Origin: Ehretia macrophylla
Lineage: Eukaryota > Streptophyta > Magnoliopsida > Boraginales > Ehretiaceae
NCBI GenBank assembly: GCA_037974665.1
Contig: CM075764.1
Span: 82,731,825 to 82,795,824 of the forward strand
Reading direction: 5' to 3'
DNA length: 64,000 bases
Shown: in pieces, positions 35,514-45,764 of the stretch
Numbering within the stretch: position 1 is the stretch's first letter
Layout: each line of letters starts with the position of its first letter
The notes under the pieces: generated by a model
What the model was told of the DNA's origin: nothing
Database searches by the model: none
The model's input: the letters and a program-made list of their open reading frames with translations, nothing else
Position numbers and translations under genes: made by a program

Positions 35514-37066
35514 CATCATTCCCCCTTAAAACAATTGCGTCCTCGCAATTCTTCTTCCAATAGGACTCAGCATCATCTGAAATCCAACTCTGACCACTCT
35601 TCATTGGTTGCTGAGCAAGATAGTGAATAAGGATGCTCGTAGGAAAACCCGAATAGAAATCACAAACAAGAATGCCAAGAAAATACCAACTAAAGACTGA
35701 AGCAAAGATACTGTAGATAAAATTAACATCACATATTAATGACAAGAAGGATGCCGAAGAAATACCCCATATACGAATCTCCAGAAGAAGTTCAACAAGT
35801 ACCAAATAAAGAAGTCAAAGAATAGCCAGAGTAGATGCAGCACATATAAGACCAAAGTTCAAGACCTCGTCGCCATTTGCCGAGTGCAAACTTTATACCA
35901 CTTACCACCAAGAAAGCCCAAAGTATTCCATAGCATACCGTAAACAATATGAGATAATAAGTCTGAACAAGATTCCAAGTGTAAGACTTCTAATAGTGCC
36001 AACAAGGAAAATACTAGTAGAATACCTACTAAGAATTCCAAAGAATACCGTAAGTAGTACTATACAATAAGTCTGATAGGAATTCCAAATACCAAACCTA
36101 CTGAGGAACACTAAAGAAAATACCCGAAACAATGCTCCAGTAAGAAAGTACCAAGGATTGCCCAATAAGTAAGTACTAGATAAATGACCACTAAGAATTC
36201 TATAGATGCCATTGAAGAATTTCAAATAAGGGATGTCAGTTACATACCAATAAGGACCGAGACACATATGCCATAGATAATACTATACAGTAAGTCCGAT
36301 TGAAAACCCAATATCCAAGTCTACCGAGAAGTGCCAACAGAAGTTTCCAAAGAATACCCAATAAGAAAACCAAAGAATGCTCCAGAGAACGACCAAATAG
36401 AACCCCAAAAGAAAGCTATTCTTTTGCAACTGTTAAGCACAGAGGAGGACCTCAGAGATTCGCCAATAACCGAGCTCCAAAAGCAAACACCAACTCCCAA
36501 ATAAAGGCTAGTCAAATACTGTTCATTCCCGTCAATCCACATAACTTGGAGGGCCTGCTACTAACCACTTCTCTTCAGGAGAGGAAGAAGTCTTTCTTAC
36601 CATTTCAACAAGACATATATGAATGCCAAGATATCACATTCATACATACATGCCTTAAACTATTATACAAGCAAGTTTATAAAAGAGTTTATAAAACAGT
36701 TTAATCATCAAAGTCATTCAAACATGACAATCAATTCAATCAAAACACAATAACTTCAGATCATAACAAAACCAATTCAAGACATTCAAGTACACTCATT
36801 ACAAGCAACAATTCAAGAAATTAAAAATTCACGAAGTGAATTCGATTCACGAGGTCAATTCGATGCACTTTACTTCACTTAGCACACATTTAGCACATAA
36901 CACATAACTATATCACATAGGTGCACACATTCAATTTAAGACACACAATCTCACATACGGGCACACATTATCAAAACACACTTAACAAGCACACATCCAA
37001 GGGTTACTACCCGACAAACCGAGGACCCTGTCCTGGCTTATGAGCTAAACAAGCTCTGATACCACT
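35514..37066 (-). mobile_element. internal region of element E, non-coding with degenerate tandem repeats
   Basis: 1553 bp with no recognisable protein. From about 35840 to 36330 a unit of about 112 bp repeats in degraded form; the word AATAAGTCTGA with GATTCCAA or GAATTCC close by recurs at 35960, 36075 and, changed, near 36185 and 36290. The right part (36700-37000) is rich in CACACATT/TTCAA words. The primer site closes it on the right. Confidence 0.75.
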
Positions 37067-39810
37067 TGTAACACCCCGATCCCTCTCGAGACCGGAAGTT
37101 CTATCAATCAATCTAATTGCAACCCAATTCCAAACCCGGGCATAAAATTTTAGGGAAAGACGGACGGAGTCTCCCCTGTTTCTAGGCAAAACGCAAAACC
37201 TGCGATAGTATATAAGTGGTCTAGCACCGTGTCCAACCATACAAATACCTCAAGGCTATCCAAGCCTTGGTTCTCAACAAGCGAACACAAGTAAATATAC
37301 ATTTCCAATTTAGAAGCTAACCTATCTCTTCTCATCTTTGACAAGTACATTCATGGTTGGCAATTAAACTATACTAACCTATTGCATAAAATAGACTATC
37401 ATACCATTCTATTAAACCTAGTTAAGTTAATTACATAACTTTTAACACTAAATACATATAATACATGAAAACATATATCTTTGCATCTTTCTACAACTCA
37501 GCCACATAACACGCAAGACAACTCTTCAAGCACGATCTTTCACGTAACCACGAACTTTCCAGCTAACATGGCATTTCCTGAAATGTGGTGGTGAGGAGTG
37601 AGTATACACAACACGTATACTCAGTGAGGGCGAGACAGATATCGAGGTGGAGAGAAAGAAAGTGGTGCAATGCAAATAAGACAGTTAAACAATATATCCG
37701 ATAAGAACAACAATCAATATAAACAACAGTACATAAAAACAATTAAAGAAAACATTAACACAACCCATCAAAGCTATACCACACTTTGAAGGCTATGGTT
37801 CACTCTTACGAGCAATGTACCATTTCACGTGCAATACATCAATCTCGAGCTTGATGTTGACAACGATGACAATAAGCGCGCAACCACCTTAGAACTTCCA
37901 CTGGGTGTACTCCGGATGTACCCTGATACATCTACGACCTAAATCTCTCAGGGCGGCACCCCTAGCGAGAATGGGAATAGGACACAGAGCTAGAGCAAAC
38001 CAACCCCGGCAGCCCGAGACTACCCAGAGAGGCCCATCACTCACGCGCCTGACACTATGCAATGCAATACAAGATACAAGCAATAAACGAGTGATAGCAC
38101 GAAAGTGCATATTAGTGGCAATAAACGAGATATCAAGCATTTACAATCAATAATAGCAATCAATTAACTTTTCAAGCATGATTATCATTAATATCAACAA
38201 TAAAATCAATCAAACAAGTAATAGCAGTTCAAACACGAAAACGACAAGTATCACTATTCAATCTCTAACTTCCAAAGGCAACTACGAGCAAACGAGCTAC
38301 AGGATCAGGAAACCGATTTCACTACATTCACTTAGGTACTACAAGGCACGTTTCTATATCACGAAACCTCACTTTCCCAATCAAAGCCCGAAAGTCCACC
38401 TACTGCGTTTGAACTACAACTATGTTAACCGATCGCTCAATCAACGCCACAACAGTGCCAAAAGTGCTTCCATGCCCTCAGTAGCAAAACCCCCAAGTCA
38501 ATTCGAGCACGGTCAACTCTTGGTCAAATGGCCCCTTTATGTTTCTTTGTCTAATTTTCAATTTTAACAAAGGCCAGTCCGTTTTTATTGCATATTTTTT
38601 CTTTCTATCATCAATGGCACCTATCCAAATCAAGAAATCGCAATTCGAATCAAAAATCCAAAAATCTAGGGTTTTACTATTTATTTTTACTATTCACGTT
38701 CTTCCTTAATTTCAATTTGCATTTCTAGCCGTAAAAATCACTAAATAGCTAACAAGCAATGCTCTACGAACCCTAAAGAGGCTATTCCAAGCAATTTCAA
38801 GCATTATAACGCATTAAATATCAAATCTAAGAAATTGAATCAAAAATCAAATTCGAATATAAATGCACAAAAACGTGAAAACCCTCACAGAGATTGAAGA
38901 CCAAGACCCGCAAGAACCTTAGCCACGATTCTTGCTCGATTCCACGCATGATTGCACAAGAAAAATGGAAGCAAAATCTTTTTTTCCCTTGGGAGCTTTG
39001 GCCATGGGGGAGGACATGGGTGGAATTTTGGTTTTGTTTTTTTGACAATTTTGGCTTGTTTTTTGTTTTATAAGGTGACAAAGGCATTTTGGCCTTTTGC
39101 AAAATCAAGCTTAAGTTAAAAATGGTCAAATAAGCTTATTTAATTAGCATTTAGTCTAGTTCAAGTTAAAACAATGCAATTTTAATGAAAACCAACTAAA
39201 ACTAGCTAAATTAAACTAGAAACGCTATTCACGAAATCCGAGAAATATTCTTCTAACTTTCATTTTCGAAATGCTACGATCGAATGGTCAATAAACGATC
39301 GCTAATCAAATGATGAGCAATAATATAAAACTATAATTTTTAAAAAGTAGAATAGTAGAATAGTTTAAAATTCACCCCGACTCGGAGTTACTTTTTTCAT
39401 TTAATTGAAAACTGAGTAATTTAATGCAAAAAAATTAAAGCCGATTATTAAAATAATCAAAATAATCAATATTCATTTTTAAAAAATAAATAATTTATCT
39501 ATTTCTAGAATATTTTAAAGAATATGAAATTAATGCTAAGATACGAATAAACAAGTTAATATAAACACGTAATCAAATGCAATTAAACACTAACATTTAA
39601 GATGGCACTTAATTAAATACAAGAAAATAAATCCAATTACTATAAATAATAGAAATAGGTAATAATCTTTTAAATTAATCAATATAAAAATTATTTGAAT
39701 ATTTTTAAAAGAAATATCAAAATAGTGAAGAATGGATGATTTAACTAATTAAACACTTAATTAAATGTAGTCAAATGCTATTAAATGCATGCCGGGTTCG
39801 GGTTATCTCA
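37067..39810 (-). repeat. 5' LTR of element E (right copy)
   Basis: 2744 bp, the same length as the left copy with scattered substitutions and compensating small indels. The right end reads GGTTATCTCA where the left copy has GGTTATCA. Confidence 0.92.
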
Positions 39811-39815
39811 CAGGT

Positions 39816-40325
39816 GTTACAGAACAGAAATACGAGTATGTGCCTCAGGAAGCTGAGAATGTGCTTTATGTGGACAAGTCCTATGTGCCAAAGTCTTGTC
39901 ATTGATATCTGAGATGTAGTTCTCTTTTGTTATCTTGTATATTAAAACAAGATGTTTTGTATTTAGTTAGAAGTTTATGATGTATAAGATCTTGTAAATA
40001 TAATGAATTAAATGTTGTTAGCTTAGTAGTCTTGTTTTGGAACATGATTAGGCTGCTAGATTGGTTATAATCTATTTTGGAAAAAGTATGTTGTATAGTA
40101 AATGTATGATGTTGGAATGGAGGCGTATAACTCATGGATGCAATGGTAAAGAATGTTTATTGTATATTGTGGTTGTGTTGTTAATTGATGAATTATTGTG
40201 GAGTTGGATGTATGAGTTGCGAAGAGGTTGGTTTAGAGCCTCGATATCCAGGTTACAGTCGTTATACTGCCGAAATTTCGTTGCGTCCTTACTGATCTTA
40301 AGGAGGGTCGAGTTGGGGCGTGACA
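39816..40325 (+). repeat. 5' LTR of B', last piece
   Basis: Continues from the 38-bp piece after element E, aligns with 45250-45759 and ends GGGGCGTGACA. It contains the rest of the micro-ORF, split by E (..TEQKYEYVPQEAENVLYVDK..). Confidence 0.9.
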
Positions 40326-40330
40326 TTAAG

Positions 40331-40342
40331 TGGTATCAGAGC
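40331..40342 (+). other. primer-binding site of element B'
   Basis: TGGTATCAGAGC, 5 bp after the LTR end, complementary to initiator Met-tRNA. Confidence 0.9.
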
Positions 40343-40967
40343 GCATGTTTATCTATCAGCCGAGTATCCTCGGAATGTGGGCAGTGGTCTAAGCATGCAA
40401 GTATGTATTAAGTGAAAGAAAAGTGAAACATATGTTAATATGTTTATGTGATTAATTTACTTATGTGTCTAACTTTCTATGTGATCAATATGCTGTATGT
40501 GTTAAGTGAACTAATGTGGTCAATATGTTTTATGTGATAGCATGTCTTACGTACTCAATGTGTTGTAGTTAATATACATTTTGTGATTAATGTGTATTAT
40601 GTGACAAATGTGTTTTATGTGATTGAAGTGTCTGTGTGAAGTTAGTTGTTTTTGTGGTTTTAATTGTTTATAACTAGCTTATGTGAAACAACATGCTTTA
40701 GGTGCTCAATGTACTTTAAGTGATCAATGTGAGTTACGTGATCAATTTGTGTTATGTGAAGTTTGTTGCTTATGTGACTTTAATTGTTTATAACTTACTT
40801 CTGTGATATAACCTGTTTATGTGATGTTGGCTTCTTATATGCTGAATTGTGTGTTTTGTGATAATGTTGGAATATATGATAATCATGTAATATGTTGGTA
40901 CTTGTTTTCATGAGATATAATTGTCTATATGCTATAACTGTGGGTGATTCTTTTGGGTGAAGTAAGG
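40343..40967 (+). other. leader of element B' with expanded ATGTGATCAATGTG-like repeats
   Basis: Begins like element A's leader (CGCATGTTTATC.. and CTCGGAATGTGGG, matching 25345-25385). It then has some 350 bp of degenerate TATGTGATCAATGTG-type words. It ends at a residual gag start. Confidence 0.75.
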
Positions 40968-41006
40968 ATGACTGCAAGAGCTTTCGGAAATAGAGGTAGG
41001 CCATGA
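40968..41006 (+). pseudogene. remnant gag start, element B' (12 codons)
   Basis: ATG followed by TARAFGNRGRP and TGA. This lines up with MAGRSRTRGRP (A) and MVGRPRTRGRP (B). After this point nothing resembling gag is found, so the rest of gag-pol has been replaced by unrelated non-coding DNA. Confidence 0.7.
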
Positions 41007-43096
41007 TTTTGAATTATTATTATTCTAGTAGTTTATCAGTGAGATTTTAATTGTTATGTTTATGGATTTTAGTCTCAGTTTAATGGATCTGTTCTTGATG
41101 TTCCTTTACCGAGAATGAAGTTGTTTGAGGAAATAGCAATGTATCTTGATGATTACAATTACTTTTGTTGCCATGTTTAACTTGTTATTACTTGGAGATG
41201 GATCATAAGTTGAGGTTTCTGTGAGGTTGTGATCATTCACTTTTGGAGTCTCAACTCAGACTATACTTTATTGAGGTTATTTTAGAATGAATTTATTTGA
41301 GAAATTAGTGATGTATATTTGTGAATGGAATGAAGTGTGGTATAACATGTGAGTACTTCTACTATTTGGGATTGCTATATTATTAATGGATATTTTAGAG
41401 TTTTGATCTTTAAACCTTGGAGACAATTGGAGTAATTCCTGACTAAAGTTACTTTATTCGAAGATGTAATTGTTGGGAGATAGAATTATTTGAGGAAATA
41501 AGAATACATTTTGGTGATTGAACATTTACTTGCCTACATCAAGCTTTTGAGTTCTAGGTGGTATGACTTTCTAAATTGTTGATTGGGGATTCTCTTGTGT
41601 TATAATGGGTTAGTATGAATATGTATTGTGTTATCAGAATTTGGAGTCTTCATTAGTTAATTTTGTTGGGTAATCGGTGATTTATCTTGTTTGGTGATTG
41701 GTCTGGTACAGAATGTAAAATTTTGGAGTGATTTATCTTGTTTGGTGATTGTTATGACTCCTTAGGTTCTCTAGATCTCCTTAGTGTCTTGTTTTGGAGG
41801 AAGATAGATTGTAGGATTTGACTTGTTGGCATTTAAGTGTGTAGGTGGGACACCCTTCTTGTGCTTCATAATTCTATTGGTCTTATTATTCTCTTTTACT
41901 CTATTCTCACTTATTTGAGATAGAGTTACACTTTTCTAGCCTATCAATTGTTTCTTGAAAGTTTGCTTATTGGACTAATGGATCCTATACTCATTTGACA
42001 TTGTTTCTATTCTTAACATTCATATTTGCTTCTTATAGCAATGTCGCTTATTGAAGTTAAGATTTGAGACATATTTCATTCTATATCTCTAGCCATTGAT
42101 TTCAATATTTCATTTTATCTTATTACTATTCATTTGGAAGTAATTTTTCCTTTGGTATACCATTTTACTTGTTCGAATTTCACTTGCTTGATGTACTCCC
42201 TACCTAAGTACATCATTGTTATTCTTGTTGATCTTTGTTAATCCTATTGTTTTATTATTAAATCTTGAGCCATTACTTTGCTTGTAATTACTCATTTAAT
42301 ATACTCAGCACTGTCATTTCTTATTTATACTTCTTTGGTTATTGCGTGCTGAGATACTCATTATCTTGACACTCATATTTTCTATTGAATTAATCATCTC
42401 TTATTTCTTAATTTCATTTCGCCTCAAGTACAACTTACTTGTTGGTTCCTTGAACAATCATCGAGAATTGAAATGTCTACTTGTTCAAGAATTTTGTTCG
42501 ACATACTCAGCATTGTTTTGACTCGTCATCATCCTTTGTTCGTACTTATTTAACTGATATGTGCTGAGACATTTCTTATCTTAGTTATCAAGCTTCCTTA
42601 TTAAACTATTAGCCTCTTGATTCTCTAACCTGTTTGACATCTTGTTCACTTGATTGTTGGCTCGAATATGACTTTCCATATTCTTACTTCCTTGTAAATT
42701 TCATAAGAGCCATATTCTGACCAAAGTCACTTTTGAAATATTCCCTTGATCAGTAATCATTCATGTTATCGTGAATGAGTTTTTAAACCCTCGGGGTATT
42801 CATAAAGCTCTTTTGTGTAGTAGGGGATGATTGGTAAGTAGTGGTGTCATACTAAGACTTTGGATTTGAGAATTCTTTCATATGCAATATGATATTAGGT
42901 GGGAGAGAATTATGAATTGAAGATTGTCTTGGAATTATGATAATCATCTTGCAATCAATAGAGTTTGTTCTTTTGAGGTATTTGGTTAAGGTGTCACCCT
43001 AAGAGATAAATGAAAACTAAGAGAAGTATTGTTAAGTGTAACGATTGAGGATTTAATTGTCTGTCAGTTCAAGAATTGTGTAGACGCAATTGTTTT
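41007..43096 (+). mobile_element. replacement internal region of B', non-coding
   Basis: No protein is recognisable. The first part (41095-41530) has three degraded copies of a unit of about 180-195 bp containing GAATGAAGTTGTTTGAGGAAAT-like words. From about 41720 to the polypurine tract it matches the internal region of element C (18853-20239), including the two-unit repeat around 42296 and 42500. Confidence 0.75.
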
Positions 43097-43109
43097 AAGG
43101 AGGGGAGAA
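43097..43109 (+). other. polypurine tract of element B'
   Basis: AAGGAGGGGAGAA directly before the 3' LTR start TATGAAACCC, the same sequence as in element B. Confidence 0.88.
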
Positions 43110-45759
43110 TATGAAACCCCAATTTTTGTATTTACCTTGATTTACGTGTCTTTGCCTCAATTTGCGTGATTTGACCTATTTATGTGTTATATGAGTTAGA
43201 ATGTGCTAAATATGTGATTTATATTCCTAATACATGCTATGTGTGCATTCATGAAATTTTCATAAAAAACGGCATCAGAAATTTTATTGACCATTTTTGT
43301 GAATAGTGTTTTGAACACCTGTCCGCTAAAATTTTTACAAGGGTGTTTTAAACATCTTAAAACCTAGTCATCTATTATTAATATACCTATGTTTGATAAA
43401 AATTAATTCTGAAACGGAATAGTAATTTAAATAGACTTTTCGGGCAAAAATTAGCGTTTTTTAGCCAAATAGTAATTTCTTCTAAACTCGATTCTTGCAT
43501 TGACTTTCGTTGACCTAATATATATTAATATAAATGTATTTATATGTGGTATTAAATGATTTTAGATTAATTGTGCATTCAAAGGACATTTGAAAACAAA
43601 TAATATGATTTTTCACCTTCTTTTGCAGAAATCGCGTTTTTGGCCGAGTCGGGTGAAAGTCTTTGCATGAGAAAACTCTTGTCACCTAAAAATAAACAAC
43701 TTAAAACAGTCTAAGTGTTAAATTAATGTTTTGAGCAAGAAATATTCTAAAATGGAATTAAAAGACAAGAAAACACTAAAAATAACTAACTCTCAACTTT
43801 GCCTTTCTTTTATTTGTTTGACCTTTGCTTAATATATCATCAACACACATTAAAAGCTCACAAAACATACTCATTTTACACACACATTACCGAAAATCCA
43901 TGGAGGAGGAAGAATAAGGCATTTTCAAGGCTTTTCAAAGCATTTTTTTCTCATAGATTTTGCAATTCAAGTCCATATCACTTCATTCAAAGCTTGATTT
44001 CACTTGTTGGGCATCCATTATACATCTTTCTTGCATCAAAACACATCAAAGGTGGGAGAAAAATTCTAGATCTCAAATGTCATCTTTTATATTTTTGCGT
44101 ATAATTGAATTTTGAACTGTTAGAAAGTTGAATTGATGTTATATTATTGCTCAGTGAATGCTAAGGATCGTTTATATACGTTTATATAAGATTTGAACCG
44201 TTGTAGCATGAATTTTTATTTTCGGGCATTTAAAGTTGAGTTGTTGGCTATTTATTGAATATTTTGAGTTGCAGTGGTTAGAATCGATTTTCGTCGATTT
44301 GTAAAGGTTTGTTAACTACGGGGTAGTACCGTTGTAATGCCAAAATTTTGATTGTGATGTCGCTGTGAAAGTCCGGAAATTTCAGCCTAGGTGCATTGAG
44401 GATTTAGGGTTGTTGGGCTTGATTTGGATGTATTTTGGTTGGTTTTCGAGGGGGCTAATGTAGTTGATTGAGTGGGTGAGTGATAGGAACTGGTTTGGAG
44501 TTGTTTGGATTAATAGAATGTAAGTTATGATTATTAGAAGTTTAGGTTGTCTTTCTTTAAAATGTTGATATATGCCTTTAGATGATCGGGTGGTGTTTGA
44601 ATGATTGAATTGTGAGTTGTTGATGGTTAGATTAGGGTTTGGTTGTGTGTCTAATGCATGTTAAGTTGGGTGGCCTACTTTGTCATCTAACTTAGTTGTT
44701 TAGTTGTTAATTGATTAATTGATGTTATGTTGTTGAAATGTTATTAATTGATTAATGATTAATTGATTATTGATTATTGATTATTGAATATTGATTATTG
44801 ATGAACTGGGATATAGTCAACGGAAAAGGTTGTCCTCCTGTGATTGAACGTTTATTATTATTGCTGAGTCTTGATATGCATGTGCCACCTCTCGGGCGGT
44901 ATCGGGCCGTCGGGTTGAAAACGGCATGGCTATCAGAGGCTACCCTCATCTCGCATGGGCGGAGATGGCATGGAGGGCAGGGCTAGTGAGGTACCTCGGG
45001 TGTGTGTGTCATGGAGGTGATAAGAAGTTGGTTGAGATCGTGATGGCGTTTGGACCTACACCAATTAGAGTATCCTTTATTGAATGGTCATTATAGTTTA
45101 TGTGTTTATATTGTTATTGATGTTTATTGTGTGTTTACTGCTCAAATGATGATTTCCAAGGAGTATAGTAAATATTGTTAGAGATCTATCGAATCCTCAC
45201 TGGGCTGGTTTTATATAAGCTCATTCTCAATTATTGCATGCATACAGGTGTTACTGAACAGAAATACGGGTATATGCCTCAAGAAGCTGAGAATGTGCTT
45301 TATGTGGACAAGTCCTATGTGCCAAAGTCTTGTCATTGATATCTGAGATGTAGTTCTCTTTTGTTATCTTGTATATTAAAACAAGATGTTTTGTATTTAG
45401 TTGGAAGTTTATGATGTATAAGATGTTGTAAAGATAATGAATTAAATGTTGTTAGCTTAGTAGTCTTGTTTTGGAACATGATTAGGCTGCTAGATTGGTT
45501 ATAATCTATTTTGGGGAAAGTATGTTGTATAGTAAATGTATGATGTTGGAACAGAGGCGTATAACTCATGGATGCAATGGTAAAGAATGTTTATTGTATA
45601 TTGTGGTTGTGTTGTTAATTGATGAATTATTGTGGAGTTGGATGTATGAGTTGTGAAGAGGTTGGTTTAGAGCCTCGGTATCCAGGTTACAGTCATTATA
45701 CTGCCGAAATTCCGTTGCATCCTGACTGATCTTAAGGGGGGTCGAGTTGGGGCGTGATA
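43110..45759 (+). repeat. 3' LTR of element B'
   Basis: 2650 bp, intact, TATGAAACCCC...GGGGCGTGATA. The final ACA has become ATA. It serves as the uninterrupted reference for mapping where A and E entered the 5' LTR. Confidence 0.93.
45238..45339 (+). CDS. LTR micro-ORF, 33 codons, element B' 3' LTR
   Basis: ATGCATACAGGTG start, TGA end, same length as in element A. It encodes GVTEQKYGYMPQEAENV, then LYVDKSYVPKSCH. There is no indel relative to A although many bases differ. It lies 20 bp after the TATATAA box. Confidence 0.5.
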   Translation: MHTGVTEQKYGYMPQEAENVLYVDKSYVPKSCH

Positions 45760-45764
45760 GAGAA

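Larger units (their letters stand above)
32770..39810 (-). mobile_element. large non-autonomous LTR element E (LARD-like)
   Basis: 7041 bp with two 2744-bp LTRs (32770-35513 and 37067-39810) and a 1553-bp internal region without gag or pol. CAGGT is duplicated at 32765-32769 and 39811-39815. Direction is set by a primer site on the minus strand at 37053-37064 (TGGTATCAGAGC) and a purine-rich tract on the minus strand next to the left LTR (GGGGGAATGATG). It must rely on proteins from another element. The LTR starts and ends (TGTAACACCCCGATCCC...GGTTATC(TC)A) differ from those of A, B and C. Confidence 0.92.
20840..45759 (+). mobile_element. Ty3/gypsy element B', non-autonomous, carrying elements A and E
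   Basis: Plus-strand element. The 5' LTR is in three pieces (20840-22939, 32732-32769, 39816-40325), followed by a primer site, an internal region 40326-43109 without pol, a polypurine tract and a 3' LTR 43110-45759. GAGAA is duplicated at 20835-20839 and 45760-45764. Removing A, E and their duplications leaves a 5' LTR of about 2648 bp against 2650 bp for the 3' LTR, which supports the reconstruction. Confidence 0.92.

Noticed and set aside
35902..36267. 121-codon membrane-protein-like ORF in the core of E
   Set aside because: Hydrophobic composition follows from AT-rich repeats. The frame is not kept between repeat units and no family is recognised.
33880..38567. 129-codon frames at the same place in both E LTRs (33880-34269 and 38178-38567)
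   Set aside because: They lie antisense to E, have amino-acid-poor composition (Asn/Ser/Thr), and most differences between the two copies change the residue. There is no sign of selection for protein.
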